A stretch of 64,000 bases of DNA from BRHc4a sp049323755 (GCA_049323755.1 JBMOPE010000018.1:1-64000), one strand, 5' to 3'; shown: positions 52,426 to 62,033, counted from the first letter of the stretch. The notes: generated from the sequence alone by a model not told the origin. Translations and numbers: made by a program.

Positions 52426-52617
52426 TTATATTGCTCTTTGAACTTTGCCGCTTCTGAGGCAGCGGGTGCATACCAGTATTCTCCGGGGTGTACCTTCAAC
52501 AAGCGCCTTAACCCTCTGCAGATTAGGGGACCAGGTTCTCTTGGTCCTAATATGTGAGTGGCTGACCTGCATGCCAACCCTTACTCCTTTTCCGCAAACA
52601 GAGCACTTTTTTGCCAT
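52426..52617 (-). CDS. rpmB: Ribosomal protein L28 (zinc-binding form)
   Basis: 63 residues, part of the large ribosomal subunit. Starts MAKKCSVCGKGVRVGMQVSH and ends with VCTRCLRSGKV. The two CxxC pairs mark the zinc-containing (C+) form. RTKRTWSPNLQRVKAL is the central family motif. ATG at 52617, 9 bases after AAAGGAGG; an upstream GTG at 52626 is less likely. Confidence 0.96.
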   Translation of the reverse strand: MAKKCSVCGKGVRVGMQVSHSHIRTKRTWSPNLQRVKALVEGTPRRILVCTRCLRSGKVQRAI

Positions 52618-52805
52618 TAAAAACACCTCCTTTAGAAGACCACATTTGTCATTTTACCAAAAAATATTTAACGGCGCAAGCGATTTTATGTACGGAACTG
52701 ACTATAATATGATAAAAGAATATTGCGGATCTAATTCCATGTTTATTGACAGTAAATGGTTGCCACCATATAATTATGAAATATCAAGGAATTGGAGGGT
52801 TGCAT

Positions 52806-53039
52806 ATGTCAAAAATAAAGATTGAGGGGCCAGTGGATACCGGCGATCACAATGAGAAAAGGGTAATACTTGATAATACACCTGATCTTAATGATAGGAC
52901 AGGAGAAATTTTTTTAGAACATCTCGAGGATGCTATTAAGCAGTGCAGACAGATAATTGGCGAGGGCTTTCGTCTTATTGATTTTTGGAGTGATCCGGAC
53001 CAGGGCATACAGTTTACATTAAAGAAAAGAAAGAAATAA
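52806..53039 (+). CDS. Hypothetical protein, 77 residues
   Basis: I do not recognise it. From ATG at 52806 behind GGAGGG; the longer frame to 52746 is unlikely. It is acidic in the middle (EIFLEHLEDAIKQCRQII) with a basic tail (TLKKRKK). No membrane segment or signal. It lies 37 bases before recG on the same strand and divergent from rpmB, so it may share a transcript with recG. Confidence 0.6.
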   Translation: MSKIKIEGPVDTGDHNEKRVILDNTPDLNDRTGEIFLEHLEDAIKQCRQIIGEGFRLIDFWSDPDQGIQFTLKKRKK

Positions 53040-53076
53040 ATTTTTATACTTGTACTTCAGGCGGGGGTTGGGCTGG

Positions 53077-55149
53077 TTGAAAAGCGGGGGAATATGGGAA
53101 AAGGATGTGCAATACCTTAAAAACGTTGGCCCCAGAAGGGTATACCTGATGAGAAAGCTGGGTATCAGCTCTGTAGGGGATTTGCTTTATCATTTTCCCA
53201 GAGATTATGATAACAGGAGCGATTTCAGGCCTGCCAGTTCATATGGCAGCGGTGAAAAGGCCACAATAAGAGGTGTGGTTACAGCTCTGGAGGAGAAAAA
53301 GCCCCGTAAGGGCCTTACCATTACAAGGGTTATTGTTATGTGCGGGCCCGAGCGGCTTGTGGCAGTCTGGTTTAACCAGCCCTTTATAAAGCGACAGATC
53401 CCGGTTGGCTGCCATGTTGTTGTTACCGGAAAGGTAACAAGGTTTTTTAATGAAATGCAGATACAGGTTACAGATTATGAGATTGAAGACGGGAACGATA
53501 TGTTAAACACAGGGCGTATCGTTCCCATATATCCACTCACTGAGGGCCTTAGCCAGCGGCTGATCAGGCAGATAATGAAGTGTGCCCTTACTGAATGGGC
53601 CGACAGGACTACTGAGTTTATTCCCGGTGACATTTTATCAAGGTATGTTCTTCCGGAAACAGGGGCGGCGCTTCATGCCATACACTTCCCGGGCTCTGTC
53701 GAGGAGCTCAGGATGGCAAGAAGGCGCCTTATATTTGAAGAATTCTTACTACAGCAAATAATTGTAGCCCTCATGAAAAAGAGGTCCAAGAAAAAGCAAA
53801 AGGACCACATTTACCTGAATAATGATGAATACGAGAAAGATTTTCTTTCCGCCCTTCCCTTTAAAATGACCCCGGGGCAGTGCGAGGCCTGGGGAGAAAT
53901 AAAAAGGGATATGCATGAGCCTTACCCCATGAACAGGCTTTTACAGGGGGATGTAGGTTCGGGAAAAACCCTTGTATGCGCCCTGGCCATGTTAAAGGCT
54001 GTTATCGGAGGGTTTCAGGCCGCTCTCATGGCCCCAACCGAAATATTGGCCGAACAGCACTATATTAATATTAAGAATTATTTTGGAAAAATGCATATAC
54101 CGGTTGGCCTTATTACGGGTGGAATGAAAAAAAGAGAAAAGGATCTTCTCCGGAAAAAGATAATATCAGGGGAAATTAAGGCCTTAGTGGGAACACATGC
54201 TCTTATTCAGGGGGAAATTGAATTTAACAACCTCGCACTGGCTGTTATAGATGAGCAGCACCGCTTTGGGGTCAAGCAGAGGGCAATTCTCAGGGAAAAG
54301 GGAAGAAACCCCGATGTATTGGTTATGACGGCGACACCCATTCCCAGGACCCTTGCCATGACTGCTTACGGTGATCTGGATATAAGCACCATAAAAGGAA
54401 TGCCCCCGGGGAGAAAGCCGGTTAAAACCTATATTTGTTCAAAATCACAGGCAGGTTTTGTGTATAGCGATATAAAAAAAGAGATTTCTGCGGGAAGGCA
54501 GGCATATATTGTTTGTCCCCTGGTGGAGGAATCTGAAAAAATTGACCTGCAGGCAGCTTCCGAACTAAAAGAATTTCTCGCCTCGGGACCACTTTCCGGG
54601 TGCACTGTTGATCTTCTGCACGGAAGGATGAAATCCGAAAACAAGGAAGAAGTCATGTCCCGGTTTAGAAGCGGATTTGTGGATGTTCTGGTTAGCACAA
54701 CTGTTATCGAGGTGGGGGTAGATGTACCCAATGCCACAGTTATGGCAGTAATAGATGCAGACCGCTTCGGTCTTGCACAGCTCCACCAGTTGCGGGGCCG
54801 GGTGGGCAGGGGTGACAGTCCCGCCAAATGTTACCTGGTTTCGGACTCCAGGGGAGAAGAGTCAAAATTCAGGCTTGAGGCAATGAGAACCATATCTGAT
54901 GGTTTTAGGCTGGCTGAAAAAGACCTCGAATTGAGAGGTCCTGGAGAAATGTACGGAACCAGGCAGTCTGGAGAACTGCTGTACAGGCTTGCCGATCCGG
55001 CCAGAGACTTAAAAGCGCTGGAAACCGCTGCAATGGAAGCACGCCGGTTGGTTGACGAGGACCCGGAATTAAGAAAAGTTGAGAACCAGATACTTGCCCG
55101 GGAGATAAGTGCAAGGTACAAGGGTCTGGGCTTTTTGTCTGTGGGATAA
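53077..55149 (+). CDS. recG: ATP-dependent DNA helicase RecG
   Basis: Branch-migration helicase for fork regression and recombination. 690 residues from TTG at 53077, 9 bases after GCGGGGG; other in-frame starts lie at 53050, 53068 and 53107. The N-terminal helix-hairpin-like VQYLKNVGPRRVYLMRKLGI and the wedge/OB domain (about 60-150) are typical. Walker A QGDVGSGKTLV lies at about 288-298 and DEQH in VIDEQHRFGVKQR at about 392. Motifs VLVMTATPIPRTLA, VSTTVIEVGVDVPNA and QLHQLRGRVGRG complete it. Confidence 0.95.
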   Translation: MKSGGIWEKDVQYLKNVGPRRVYLMRKLGISSVGDLLYHFPRDYDNRSDFRPASSYGSGEKATIRGVVTALEEKKPRKGLTITRVIVMCGPERLVAVWFNQPFIKRQIPVGCHVVVTGKVTRFFNEMQIQVTDYEIEDGNDMLNTGRIVPIYPLTEGLSQRLIRQIMKCALTEWADRTTEFIPGDILSRYVLPETGAALHAIHFPGSVEELRMARRRLIFEEFLLQQIIVALMKKRSKKKQKDHIYLNNDEYEKDFLSALPFKMTPGQCEAWGEIKRDMHEPYPMNRLLQGDVGSGKTLVCALAMLKAVIGGFQAALMAPTEILAEQHYINIKNYFGKMHIPVGLITGGMKKREKDLLRKKIISGEIKALVGTHALIQGEIEFNNLALAVIDEQHRFGVKQRAILREKGRNPDVLVMTATPIPRTLAMTAYGDLDISTIKGMPPGRKPVKTYICSKSQAGFVYSDIKKEISAGRQAYIVCPLVEESEKIDLQAASELKEFLASGPLSGCTVDLLHGRMKSENKEEVMSRFRSGFVDVLVSTTVIEVGVDVPNATVMAVIDADRFGLAQLHQLRGRVGRGDSPAKCYLVSDSRGEESKFRLEAMRTISDGFRLAEKDLELRGPGEMYGTRQSGELLYRLADPARDLKALETAAMEARRLVDEDPELRKVENQILAREISARYKGLGFLSVG

Positions 55150-55212
55150 AAGGTTGCTGGAAAAGTTTAACCTTTTAGGTATAAGTCACAAATGAGTGAA
55201 TTAATATTCAAT

Positions 55213-55243
55213 AAATGCCATTAGATATGGCATTTTTGTTTTA
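55213..55243 (+). terminator. Terminator after recG
   Basis: AAATGCCAT (55213-55221) pairs with ATGGCATTT (55227-55235), loop TAGAT, followed by TTGTTTT. The rest of the 404-base gap to the SASP gene holds AT-rich sequence with no member of families A-F and only the promoter below. Confidence 0.8.
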
Positions 55244-55493
55244 GTCTGTATTATATTTTCAAAATTATGTAGGGCCAGCATGTTGGACTTTTACAGGAAA
55301 ATTTTTAACAAAGGTCTAGGTAATGGCGTTTTAAATATGTTTAAAATAATGAATTATGAAGTTGCTTGGCGATAAAATATATAATTAGATTAATGCTTTG
55401 AAGTGTGGATAAATTGTGTTAGCCTGACTTGTTTCTGAAAATATTGGCATGGAATAAGATATAAAATATGAGCTGCAATCCAATTAATACTAT

Positions 55494-55522
55494 GTATTTT
55501 TGAAGGTTTGCAGGACAAAATA
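55494..55522 (+). promoter_or_regulatory. Candidate sigma-G (forespore) promoter
   Basis: GTATT (55494-55498), a 17-base spacer, then CAAAATA (55516-55522), which resembles the GnATA/CATnnTA pattern of forespore promoters with one mismatch in each box. It lies 31 bases before the SASP start, where a sigma-G promoter is expected. The match is by eye. Confidence 0.45.
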
Positions 55523-55553
55523 CTAACATCAAAAACAAAGGAGGGATTATTAA

Positions 55554-55817
55554 ATGGCTCGAAACAATAATCAGAAATTGGTTCCTCAGGCCGGTAACGC
55601 TCTGGATGCGATGAAGTTTGAAGTTGCCAACGAGCTGGGTCTTGCCAACTATAATCAGATAGATAAAGGTCAGCTTAGCTCAAGGCAGAATGGATATGTT
55701 GGAGGTAACATCACCAAGAGGCTGGTTGCCCTTGGAGAGGCTGCTCTTGCCCAGCAGGGAGGCGCAGCTATCGGAGCCACAACTGCGGTTGACCTGGAAA
55801 CCCCCCAGAGGGTCTAA
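55554..55817 (+). CDS. Alpha/beta-type small acid-soluble spore protein
   Basis: Coats and protects DNA in dormant spores and is an amino-acid store at germination. 87 residues. The two conserved blocks are present: KFEVANELGLANYNQ, which contains the GPR cut site in the FEVANE segment, and GYVGGNITKRLVALGEAAL. ATG behind AAAGGAGGG. The protease that cuts it, gpr, is convergent and next to it. Expression in the forespore is inferred from the family and the candidate promoter. Confidence 0.96.
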   Translation: MARNNNQKLVPQAGNALDAMKFEVANELGLANYNQIDKGQLSSRQNGYVGGNITKRLVALGEAALAQQGGAAIGATTAVDLETPQRV

Positions 55818-55833
55818 GGGTAATGAGAACATA

Positions 55834-55870
55834 AAAAAACCGGGGGTCGTATCGGCCCTCCGGTTTTTTA
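55834..55870. terminator. Terminator shared by the SASP gene and gpr
   Basis: AAAAAACCGG (55834-55843) pairs with CCGGTTTTTT (55860-55869) around an imperfect GGGG/CCCT extension. T-runs exist on both strands, so it can serve both converging genes. Confidence 0.82.
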
Positions 55871-55885
55871 CTTATCAACAAGTAT

Positions 55886-56869
55886 TTAATGTAGATAATA
55901 CTCATACTTGTCAGGCGGCAGGTTTGGATGAAGAGCCTGTGTAATTCCGCCTGCTACAATTTTTGATGCTCTCTCTATTAAGTCGTCTATTTCTTTTGGT
56001 GTAACCATAAGCCTTCCACCAAAGGGTTCAAGCACCTGTTGAATTACTTGCTGGCTGATGTTCGGATTAAGCATGGTGTAAAGTTTACTTAATGAAGGAT
56101 TGGCCTTGAGCTGCTCCAGGAACTGCTCTATAGTGTCCTGGGCAATAACAGCCCCGTGAACAACTGTAGGAACTCCTATAGCTACGACAGGCACGCCGAG
56201 ACTTTCCATGTTAATTGCCATTCTTTGATTGCCTACTCCTGAACCGGGATTTACCCCGGTATTGGCTATTTGTATAGTGGTCGCTATCCTGGCCACGTTT
56301 TTGGCAGCCAGTGCATCGATGGCTATAACAAGGTCTGGCTTTATCCTATCAACCACACCTTTTACTATTTCGGCCGTTTCTATTCCGGTAATTCCCAAAA
56401 CACCAGGTGCCAGGGCACTTACCGAACGCATTCCGGGCTGCAGTTCCTGGGGAGCGTAATTAAAAATATGTCTGGTAACCATGGTTTGACTTACCACTTT
56501 AGGTCCCAGAGCATCAGGGGTTGCATTCCAGTTGCCCAGACCTACCACCAGAATATTTGACTTTTCAGGAAGATTTATAAGTCTTCCAAGCATATTTGCC
56601 ACCACCAGTCCAACTTCGTGGTGTGCCTCCGGATCTCTTCCCCCAATAGCAGGCGCCTCAATGGTTATATAAGTGCCGACGGGTTTACCCATAACTGCTT
56701 CTGCGGATTTCTCCTCAATTGTTACTATTGTAACAGCAGCTATGTTATAAGTTTCACGATCAACCCTCACACCGGGTATTTCCTGCCCGGTCTTTCCCTG
56801 TATTATTTCTCTGGCTTCCAGGGCCAGGTCTACATTAATACTGAAATTTTTAAAGAATTCAAGGTCCAA
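55886..56869 (-). CDS. gpr: Germination protease GPR
   Basis: Aspartic-like protease that degrades SASPs at germination; made as a zymogen that self-cleaves near its N terminus. 327 residues. The start FFKNFSINVDLALEAREI holds the expected D-L-A-x-E-A propeptide cleavage context. Family blocks: ILVVGLGNWNATPDALGPKVV, TGIETAEIVKGVVDRIKPDL, AIDALAAKNVARI and NTGVNPGSGVGN. Convergent with its substrate gene. ATG behind AAAAGGAGG. Confidence 0.96.
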   Translation of the reverse strand: MDLEFFKNFSINVDLALEAREIIQGKTGQEIPGVRVDRETYNIAAVTIVTIEEKSAEAVMGKPVGTYITIEAPAIGGRDPEAHHEVGLVVANMLGRLINLPEKSNILVVGLGNWNATPDALGPKVVSQTMVTRHIFNYAPQELQPGMRSVSALAPGVLGITGIETAEIVKGVVDRIKPDLVIAIDALAAKNVARIATTIQIANTGVNPGSGVGNQRMAINMESLGVPVVAIGVPTVVHGAVIAQDTIEQFLEQLKANPSLSKLYTMLNPNISQQVIQQVLEPFGGRLMVTPKEIDDLIERASKIVAGGITQALHPNLPPDKYEYYLH

Positions 56870-56999
56870 GTAAGTGCCTCCTTTTAATTTGTTTTGGCGT
56901 TGATTAATAACGTTAATAATGCTATCTATACTTTACAGTTTTTATCTTTTCCCAGGGTAAATTCAATATATACAGATAAATGAGCCTGTTGTGCGAATT

Positions 57000-57028
57000 T
57001 TGTTTTTTTATGTTGTTTATGCTATAAT
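57000..57028 (+). promoter_or_regulatory. Sigma-A promoter for rsmD-coaD
   Basis: TTGTTT (57000-57005), 17-base spacer, TATAAT (57023-57028). It lies 45 bases before the TTG start of rsmD. Confidence 0.7.
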
Positions 57029-57072
57029 AAATTCTGTATGGTTGTAAAAGGAAAGAAAGGATTATTTGTGTT

Positions 57073-57624
57073 TTGCGAATAATAGCCGGAAGTGCAAAAA
57101 AGCGGGTATTAAAAGTTCCGGCAGGTTGGACAGGCAGACCTACAGCAGACAGGGTTAAAGAGTCGTTGTTTAATATTTTGGGGAATTCAGTAATTGGCTG
57201 CAATTTTTTAGACCTGTTTGCAGGGACTGGTAATGTCGGTATAGAAGCTTTAAGCCGGGGCGCTTTAAAAGCGGTATTTGTGGAAAAAGACCGCCTTGCA
57301 GCCACCGCCATCAGGCAAAACATAAAGTTAACCGGATTTGAAAACAATTCGAAGGTAATAATAAAAGATGTATACACATCTTTGGCTGAACTGAAAGAAA
57401 TGAGGGAAACCTTCAATTTAGTTTTTCTTGATCCGCCTTATGGAAAAGGATTTGAAATTCCTGTAATAAATACACTGGTTAATTTGGATTTATTGGCGTC
57501 AGACGGAATTTTAGTAGCTGAAAGCAGCAAGAGAGAGACGATGCCGCCTGAAATAACAAATATCAAGCTTATCAGGCAGGAAAGATACGGGGATACGATG
57601 CTCTCTTTTTATAAATTGACATGA
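57073..57624 (+). CDS. rsmD: 16S rRNA m2G966 methyltransferase
   Basis: SAM-dependent N2-methylation of G966 in 16S rRNA. 183 residues from TTG, 12 bases after GAAAGG. Start LRIIAGSAKKRVLKVPAGW and TGRPTADRVKESLFNIL are the family's opening. SAM motif DLFAGTGNVGIEALSRGA and catalytic DPPYGKGFE follow. Directly before coaD, a usual arrangement. Confidence 0.93.
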   Translation: MRIIAGSAKKRVLKVPAGWTGRPTADRVKESLFNILGNSVIGCNFLDLFAGTGNVGIEALSRGALKAVFVEKDRLAATAIRQNIKLTGFENNSKVIIKDVYTSLAELKEMRETFNLVFLDPPYGKGFEIPVINTLVNLDLLASDGILVAESSKRETMPPEITNIKLIRQERYGDTMLSFYKLT

Positions 57625-57628
57625 GAGG

Positions 57629-58144
57629 ATGTGCACATTCCCTTTGCGTATAGGAGTATATCCGGGGAGTTTTGATCCGGTAACCAACGGGCATCTCGAC
57701 GTAATTGAAAGGGCGGCAAATTTATTTGATGAAGTAATAGTGTCGGTTTCCAGAAATACAGCAAAACAGCCGCTGTTTACCGTTAAGGAAAGGGAACAGA
57801 TGCTTAGGGAAGTTTTGCGTCCTTACTATAATGTATTAGTTGATTCGTTTGAGGGACTTACTGTTAATTTTGCAAAACAAAACGGGGCTCAGGCCATAAT
57901 TAGAGGCCTTAGGGCTATATCTGATTTTGAAAATGAATTTATGATGGCTCTTACCAATAAAAAACTGGTTCCTTCGGTGGAAACTATCTTTTTAATGACC
58001 AAACCGGATTACTCATTTATAAGTTCCAGCGCAGTCAAGGAAGTTGTAATGTTTGGAGGTTGCGTCAGGGGACTTGTTCCTTCCCTTGTGGAGGAGAGGC
58101 TAATAGAGAAATTTGCCAGCAAAAAAAATAGCCGGGAGGTATAG
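57629..58144 (+). CDS. coaD: Phosphopantetheine adenylyltransferase
   Basis: Makes dephospho-CoA in coenzyme A synthesis. 171 residues from ATG at 57629. The core starts GVYPGSFDPVTNGHLDVIER, with the TNGH nucleotide motif, and has the RGLRAISDFENEFMMALTN block and YSFISSSAVKEV at the end. Homologues usually begin at RIGVYPGS, which a TTG at 57644 would give, so the first five residues are uncertain. It lies 4 bases after rsmD and its stop overlaps the next gene. Confidence 0.95.
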   Translation: MCTFPLRIGVYPGSFDPVTNGHLDVIERAANLFDEVIVSVSRNTAKQPLFTVKEREQMLREVLRPYYNVLVDSFEGLTVNFAKQNGAQAIIRGLRAISDFENEFMMALTNKKLVPSVETIFLMTKPDYSFISSSAVKEVVMFGGCVRGLVPSLVEERLIEKFASKKNSREV

Positions 58145-58605
58145 TGCCTGTGGAGCTGTTTAATGCCCTGAATGAACTGGAAGAAATAATAGAAAGCAGT
58201 ATTAAAGTACCCATGACCAAACGTGTTCTTGTGGACGAGGACCGCCTTCTGGACATGCTGGACAGGATAAGGACAGCACTGCCGGAAGAAGTCCGGCAGG
58301 CTAAATGGATTATCCAGGAGCGGGAAAAGGTACTGACCGAAACAAAAAAAGAAGCCGGGCGAATAATGGAAGATGTTCAAAAGCAAATGGAAAGACGAGT
58401 AGATGAGAGTGAACTGGTTCGCCAGGCAAGGGATAAAGCAGAGGAAATAATTGAAAAGGCAGAAAATGTAGCCCGGGAAATAAAGCAGGGAGCCCGGGAT
58501 TATGCTGATGATCTTCTTAATGAGCTTGAAAAAAGAATGGAAAAGATGGTGTCAGAGATACATGACGGCAGGGCTGAGCTAAAGGGTCTTAAAAAGTCGG
58601 GCTAA
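58144..58605 (+). CDS. Coiled-coil protein found beside coaD
   Basis: 153 residues from GTG, 6 bases after GGGAGG. Almost entirely helical and charged: RLLDMLDRIRTALPEEVRQA, IIQEREKVLTETKKEAGRIM, DKAEEIIEKAENVAREIKQG. Such proteins are sometimes named after V-type ATPase subunit H because of the coiled coil. No activity is known. The first base overlaps coaD and the last four overlap the convergent next gene, so it is tightly packed. Confidence 0.75.
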   Translation: MPVELFNALNELEEIIESSIKVPMTKRVLVDEDRLLDMLDRIRTALPEEVRQAKWIIQEREKVLTETKKEAGRIMEDVQKQMERRVDESELVRQARDKAEEIIEKAENVAREIKQGARDYADDLLNELEKRMEKMVSEIHDGRAELKGLKKSG

Positions 58606-59666
58606 CCTTTTTTGCCAAGCCCAAGTGTTTGCAATACACCTTTCCAGTCTACATATCTTTCCACGTTATTTAGGGCCAATTCAATACTTCTGCTGTCTGT
58701 AGGCTTTATTCTCTTTGAGATTTCAGCGCACCGTTCAAGTGTTGTATAGGTATCATAATGTACAAGTAAGATCGGTACGCCCTTTTCTGCAGCTCTTGCT
58801 ATGATCTTTACATCGGGATAAAGGCCCCCCGTCAAAATTAATGCAGAAGTGCTTGTTTCAAGAGCCGCAAGGGATATATCGGCACGGTCGCCACCGGTTA
58901 TAACCGCCTTGTTTGGCGCCCTGCGGAGGTATCCCAGGGCGCTTTCAATTGTCATTGCCCCGACGAGTACATCCTCCACCAGCCGGTCCATATTTTCCTC
59001 TCCGGAGAGTATTTCACCCCCCAGAACTTCAAAGTATTCGGCAACGGTAGGGGAAGCAATTTCCGGGCGGTGTGGTATAACCCCCAGAGAACGAAACCCG
59101 TTTTCCTCCAATAACGGACGGTAAACACCATCGGTTTTGGCAAGAAAGTGTCTCTGCACATTATTAAAAATATTACCAGCCACCGGTATACCCCTGCACT
59201 CAAGATAACCATTTATAAAAACAGCGTAATCCATGCTGAAGTCGTTTTCCACATGTATAAGGAAAATTGCCGTGGACTTGAGCTCCCTGGCCAGGGTTAC
59301 CGAATCCAGTCCTGCACATCCCATTATATGAGGATATGCCGCTCCCCCGGTAATTACAATATCGGCTCCGGCGGATACTTTTCTGAATGAGGACAGTATA
59401 TCTTGCAAATTTCTATAATTTCTACCGCGCGAAAGATATGACGGCCCTGCCGTGCAGGGAACGATGTCCTCCAGGGAATGGTCCATTTGAAGGACATTTT
59501 TCATTAAAACACCGTCTTCATCATCCTTTTTAAATGCTCCGGATACGTGCCCCACTGGTTTGAAATAGGCAACCCTGTATCCTTCCTGCTGAAATTTAAG
59601 GGCCAGCCCTACACTTACCGCAGTTTTACCGCTGGCCGGTGTGCCCATTATGAAAAGGCTTTTCAA
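58602..59666 (-). CDS. DRTGG-domain, BioD/Pta-N-like P-loop protein
   Basis: 354 residues. The N-terminal P-loop GTPASGKTAVS (about 8-18) and the FKPVGHVSG block belong to the dethiobiotin-synthase-like domain that also forms the N-terminal half of long phosphotransacetylases. The C-terminal DRTGG domain includes KAVITGGDRADISLAALETS. No phosphotransacetylase catalytic part is present, so it is a regulatory or nucleotide-binding protein. It follows the ADP-forming synthetase gene by 14 bases on the same strand, suggesting a joint role in acyl-CoA and acetate metabolism. Confidence 0.85.
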   Translation of the reverse strand: MKSLFIMGTPASGKTAVSVGLALKFQQEGYRVAYFKPVGHVSGAFKKDDEDGVLMKNVLQMDHSLEDIVPCTAGPSYLSRGRNYRNLQDILSSFRKVSAGADIVITGGAAYPHIMGCAGLDSVTLARELKSTAIFLIHVENDFSMDYAVFINGYLECRGIPVAGNIFNNVQRHFLAKTDGVYRPLLEENGFRSLGVIPHRPEIASPTVAEYFEVLGGEILSGEENMDRLVEDVLVGAMTIESALGYLRRAPNKAVITGGDRADISLAALETSTSALILTGGLYPDVKIIARAAEKGVPILLVHYDTYTTLERCAEISKRIKPTDSRSIELALNNVERYVDWKGVLQTLGLGKKG

Positions 59667-59680
59667 CTATAGCACCTCAC

Positions 59681-61783
59681 TCACGATACCGTAATTTTTA
59701 TATCAAGGGCGGAAGCCCCTTTTTTATAAGAAAACACAGGGTTTATATCCATCTCGGTAATTTCCGGGAAATCAGTTGCCAGGGCGGCTGACCGCAGGAT
59801 AATGTCTATTATGGCCTCTATGTCTGCAGGATCTTCCCCCCGGTATCCTCTCAGCAGGGTGTTAGCCTTTGTTTCACTAATCATTGCCAGAACCTCATCC
59901 CGGTTCAGGCTGTCAGCAAGTCTGAAGGATACATCTTTTAAAAGGTTTACATAAATGCCTCCCAGTCCGAAAGCCATAAGGGGGCCAAACTGCACATCCC
60001 TTGACATCCCTATAATAAGCTCGGTTCCCTTAGGCATCAGCCTCTGTATTTCTATCCCGTGTATCACCACCTGGGGAAGGTAGTGGTGGACATTATCAGT
60101 TATTTCAATAAAGCTTTTCCTTACTTCTTCCACTGTGTTAATGCCTATCTTTACCCCGCCTACATCGGTTTTATGCAGAATTTTCGGAGAGGCAACTTTT
60201 AAAACAAGGGGGAACCCCATTTCTTCGGCGATATGGGCCGCCTCCTCCGGGTTGCCGGCCAGTTTGACAGGTGCGGCCGGTATTCCGTATAATTCAGCCA
60301 CCTGGTAGGATTCGCTTCCCAGTAAAACCAGCCTGCCCTCATCCTTGACCCTTCTGAAGATCTCCTTTACCCCTTCGGGATTAGTTCCTGATAAACTTTC
60401 AGAGGTCAGCCTTAATTTGGAATTTTTGAGTATTGAGTATCTTGTCATGCCGCTTATCACCGATACTGCTGTTTCAGGGAAGGTATAAGAGGGGACGCCG
60501 GCCTCAGACAGAATCCGGGAGCCTCCGGACAAAGCCTCCCCGCCCATCATGGCAGCAAAAACAGGTTTATCCGGGTATGAATTGTGGGCCTCAATAATAG
60601 ACCTTGCTGTTTCTTCGGGCTCGGTTACCGCAGTGGGGCACATCAGCACCACCATGCTGTCAACATTCTCGTCAGCCAGCACGCTGTTCATAGCCGTTTT
60701 GTACCTGTCTGTTTTTGCGTCTCCCAAAACATCCACCGGGTTGTATACATTACTTTCTTCAGGCAGCCCTTTACGCAGCACCTCTATGGTGTTTCTACCA
60801 AAGCGTGACATGGCAAGGCCGGTGTTTTCAATCTGGTCGGTAGTCACTATGCCGGGGCCGCCGGCGTTAGTAACTACTGCAACACGGTTGCCTCCTGGCA
60901 CTGGCTGGCTAGAGAATGCCACTGCCAGATCGAAAAGCTCGGCCATGTTGGACGCTCTCACTATGCCGGTTTGCTTGAAAACCGTTTCATATGCAACGTT
61001 GCTGCCTGCCAGAGCGCCGGTGTGTGAAGAAGCGGCCTGGGCTCCTGCCTGGCTGGTTCCACTTTTCAGTATAATTACCGGCTTTTTGCTGCTGGCCTCC
61101 CTGGCAATTTTTAGAAACTGCTTTCCGTTGGCGATATCCTCGATATAGCAGAGGATTACCCTGGTGTTTGGGTCCTCTGCCGCATCCTCGATAAAATCGG
61201 ATTCGGTTAGGTCGGCTTTATTTCCCAGGCTTATAATCTTACTGAAACCCAGCCCTATTGTTTTGCTCCAGTCAAGTATTGCCACAAGCATGGCTCCGCT
61301 CTGGGAAATAAAGGCTATGTTTCCGGCCGCCGGAAAGCCTCCGCTAAACGAGGCATTAATAGGAACATGGGTGTCCATCATTCCGACACAATTGGGTCCC
61401 AGCATTCTCATCCCGTAGTCCCGGCATATACGCACCATTTCTTTTTCCAGGGCCAGGCCTTCCTTCCCCACTTCCTTAAACCCGGCAGATACCACCACAA
61501 GATTTTTTACCCCTGCTTTGCCGCACTGATCTGCTACGTTTAATGAGCCTGCGGCAGGAACAGCTATCACCGCAAGGTCGGTTTTTTTCCCTGCGGCGCC
61601 TATTTCCGGGTAGCACTTAAGTCCTTCAATTTCCTCTTCCCGGGGGTTAACAGGAATAATGTCCCGCTTGTAACCGCTGTTTATTAAATTTTTAACAATG
61701 GCATTTCCTATTTTCCCGGGCGTTTTTGAAGCCCCTATAATAGCAACGGATTCAGGATTAAAAAAATTTTTAAGGACGCCCAA
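59681..61783 (-). CDS. ADP-forming acyl-CoA synthetase (fused alpha-beta)
   Basis: Converts acetyl- or acyl-CoA plus ADP and phosphate to the acid plus ATP, or the reverse. 700 residues from TTG at 61783, 8 bases after AAGGTGG. The CoA-binding domain (about 1-130) starts NFFNPESVAIIGASKTPGKI. The phospho-histidine is likely in AASSHTGALAGSNVAYE at about 250. The C-terminal ATP-grasp part (about 480-700) includes AEEMGFPLVLKVASPKILHK and GTELIIGMSRDVQFGPLMAF. Alpha and beta parts are fused, as in many bacteria. Substrate range is not readable from sequence. Confidence 0.9.
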   Translation of the reverse strand: MGVLKNFFNPESVAIIGASKTPGKIGNAIVKNLINSGYKRDIIPVNPREEEIEGLKCYPEIGAAGKKTDLAVIAVPAAGSLNVADQCGKAGVKNLVVVSAGFKEVGKEGLALEKEMVRICRDYGMRMLGPNCVGMMDTHVPINASFSGGFPAAGNIAFISQSGAMLVAILDWSKTIGLGFSKIISLGNKADLTESDFIEDAAEDPNTRVILCYIEDIANGKQFLKIAREASSKKPVIILKSGTSQAGAQAASSHTGALAGSNVAYETVFKQTGIVRASNMAELFDLAVAFSSQPVPGGNRVAVVTNAGGPGIVTTDQIENTGLAMSRFGRNTIEVLRKGLPEESNVYNPVDVLGDAKTDRYKTAMNSVLADENVDSMVVLMCPTAVTEPEETARSIIEAHNSYPDKPVFAAMMGGEALSGGSRILSEAGVPSYTFPETAVSVISGMTRYSILKNSKLRLTSESLSGTNPEGVKEIFRRVKDEGRLVLLGSESYQVAELYGIPAAPVKLAGNPEEAAHIAEEMGFPLVLKVASPKILHKTDVGGVKIGINTVEEVRKSFIEITDNVHHYLPQVVIHGIEIQRLMPKGTELIIGMSRDVQFGPLMAFGLGGIYVNLLKDVSFRLADSLNRDEVLAMISETKANTLLRGYRGEDPADIEAIIDIILRSAALATDFPEITEMDINPVFSYKKGASALDIKITVS

Positions 61784-62033
61784 GACAAATTCCACCTTTT
61801 CCCAAGGTTATGCGTTCTGTTCAAGGTTTATACTTTCCATGTGATTATGTTTAAATTCATATACGGGGTATATAATAGCAGTTGTAACACGTGGTGGTTT
61901 CAATAAATCATAAATAAAATAAAATGTTTATGTTATTTAGTTAACAACATGTGATATAAGAAAAGTTAATAGTTAACTGGTTAATTCTGTAGTATAATTA
62001 ACAATGTGTGAAACCTATAGCCGGGGGTATTGT

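Noticed and set aside
60549..61148. 199-codon plus-strand ORF inside the ADP-forming synthetase gene
   Set aside because: It runs antisense to an intact, well-conserved gene and shows no family resemblance.
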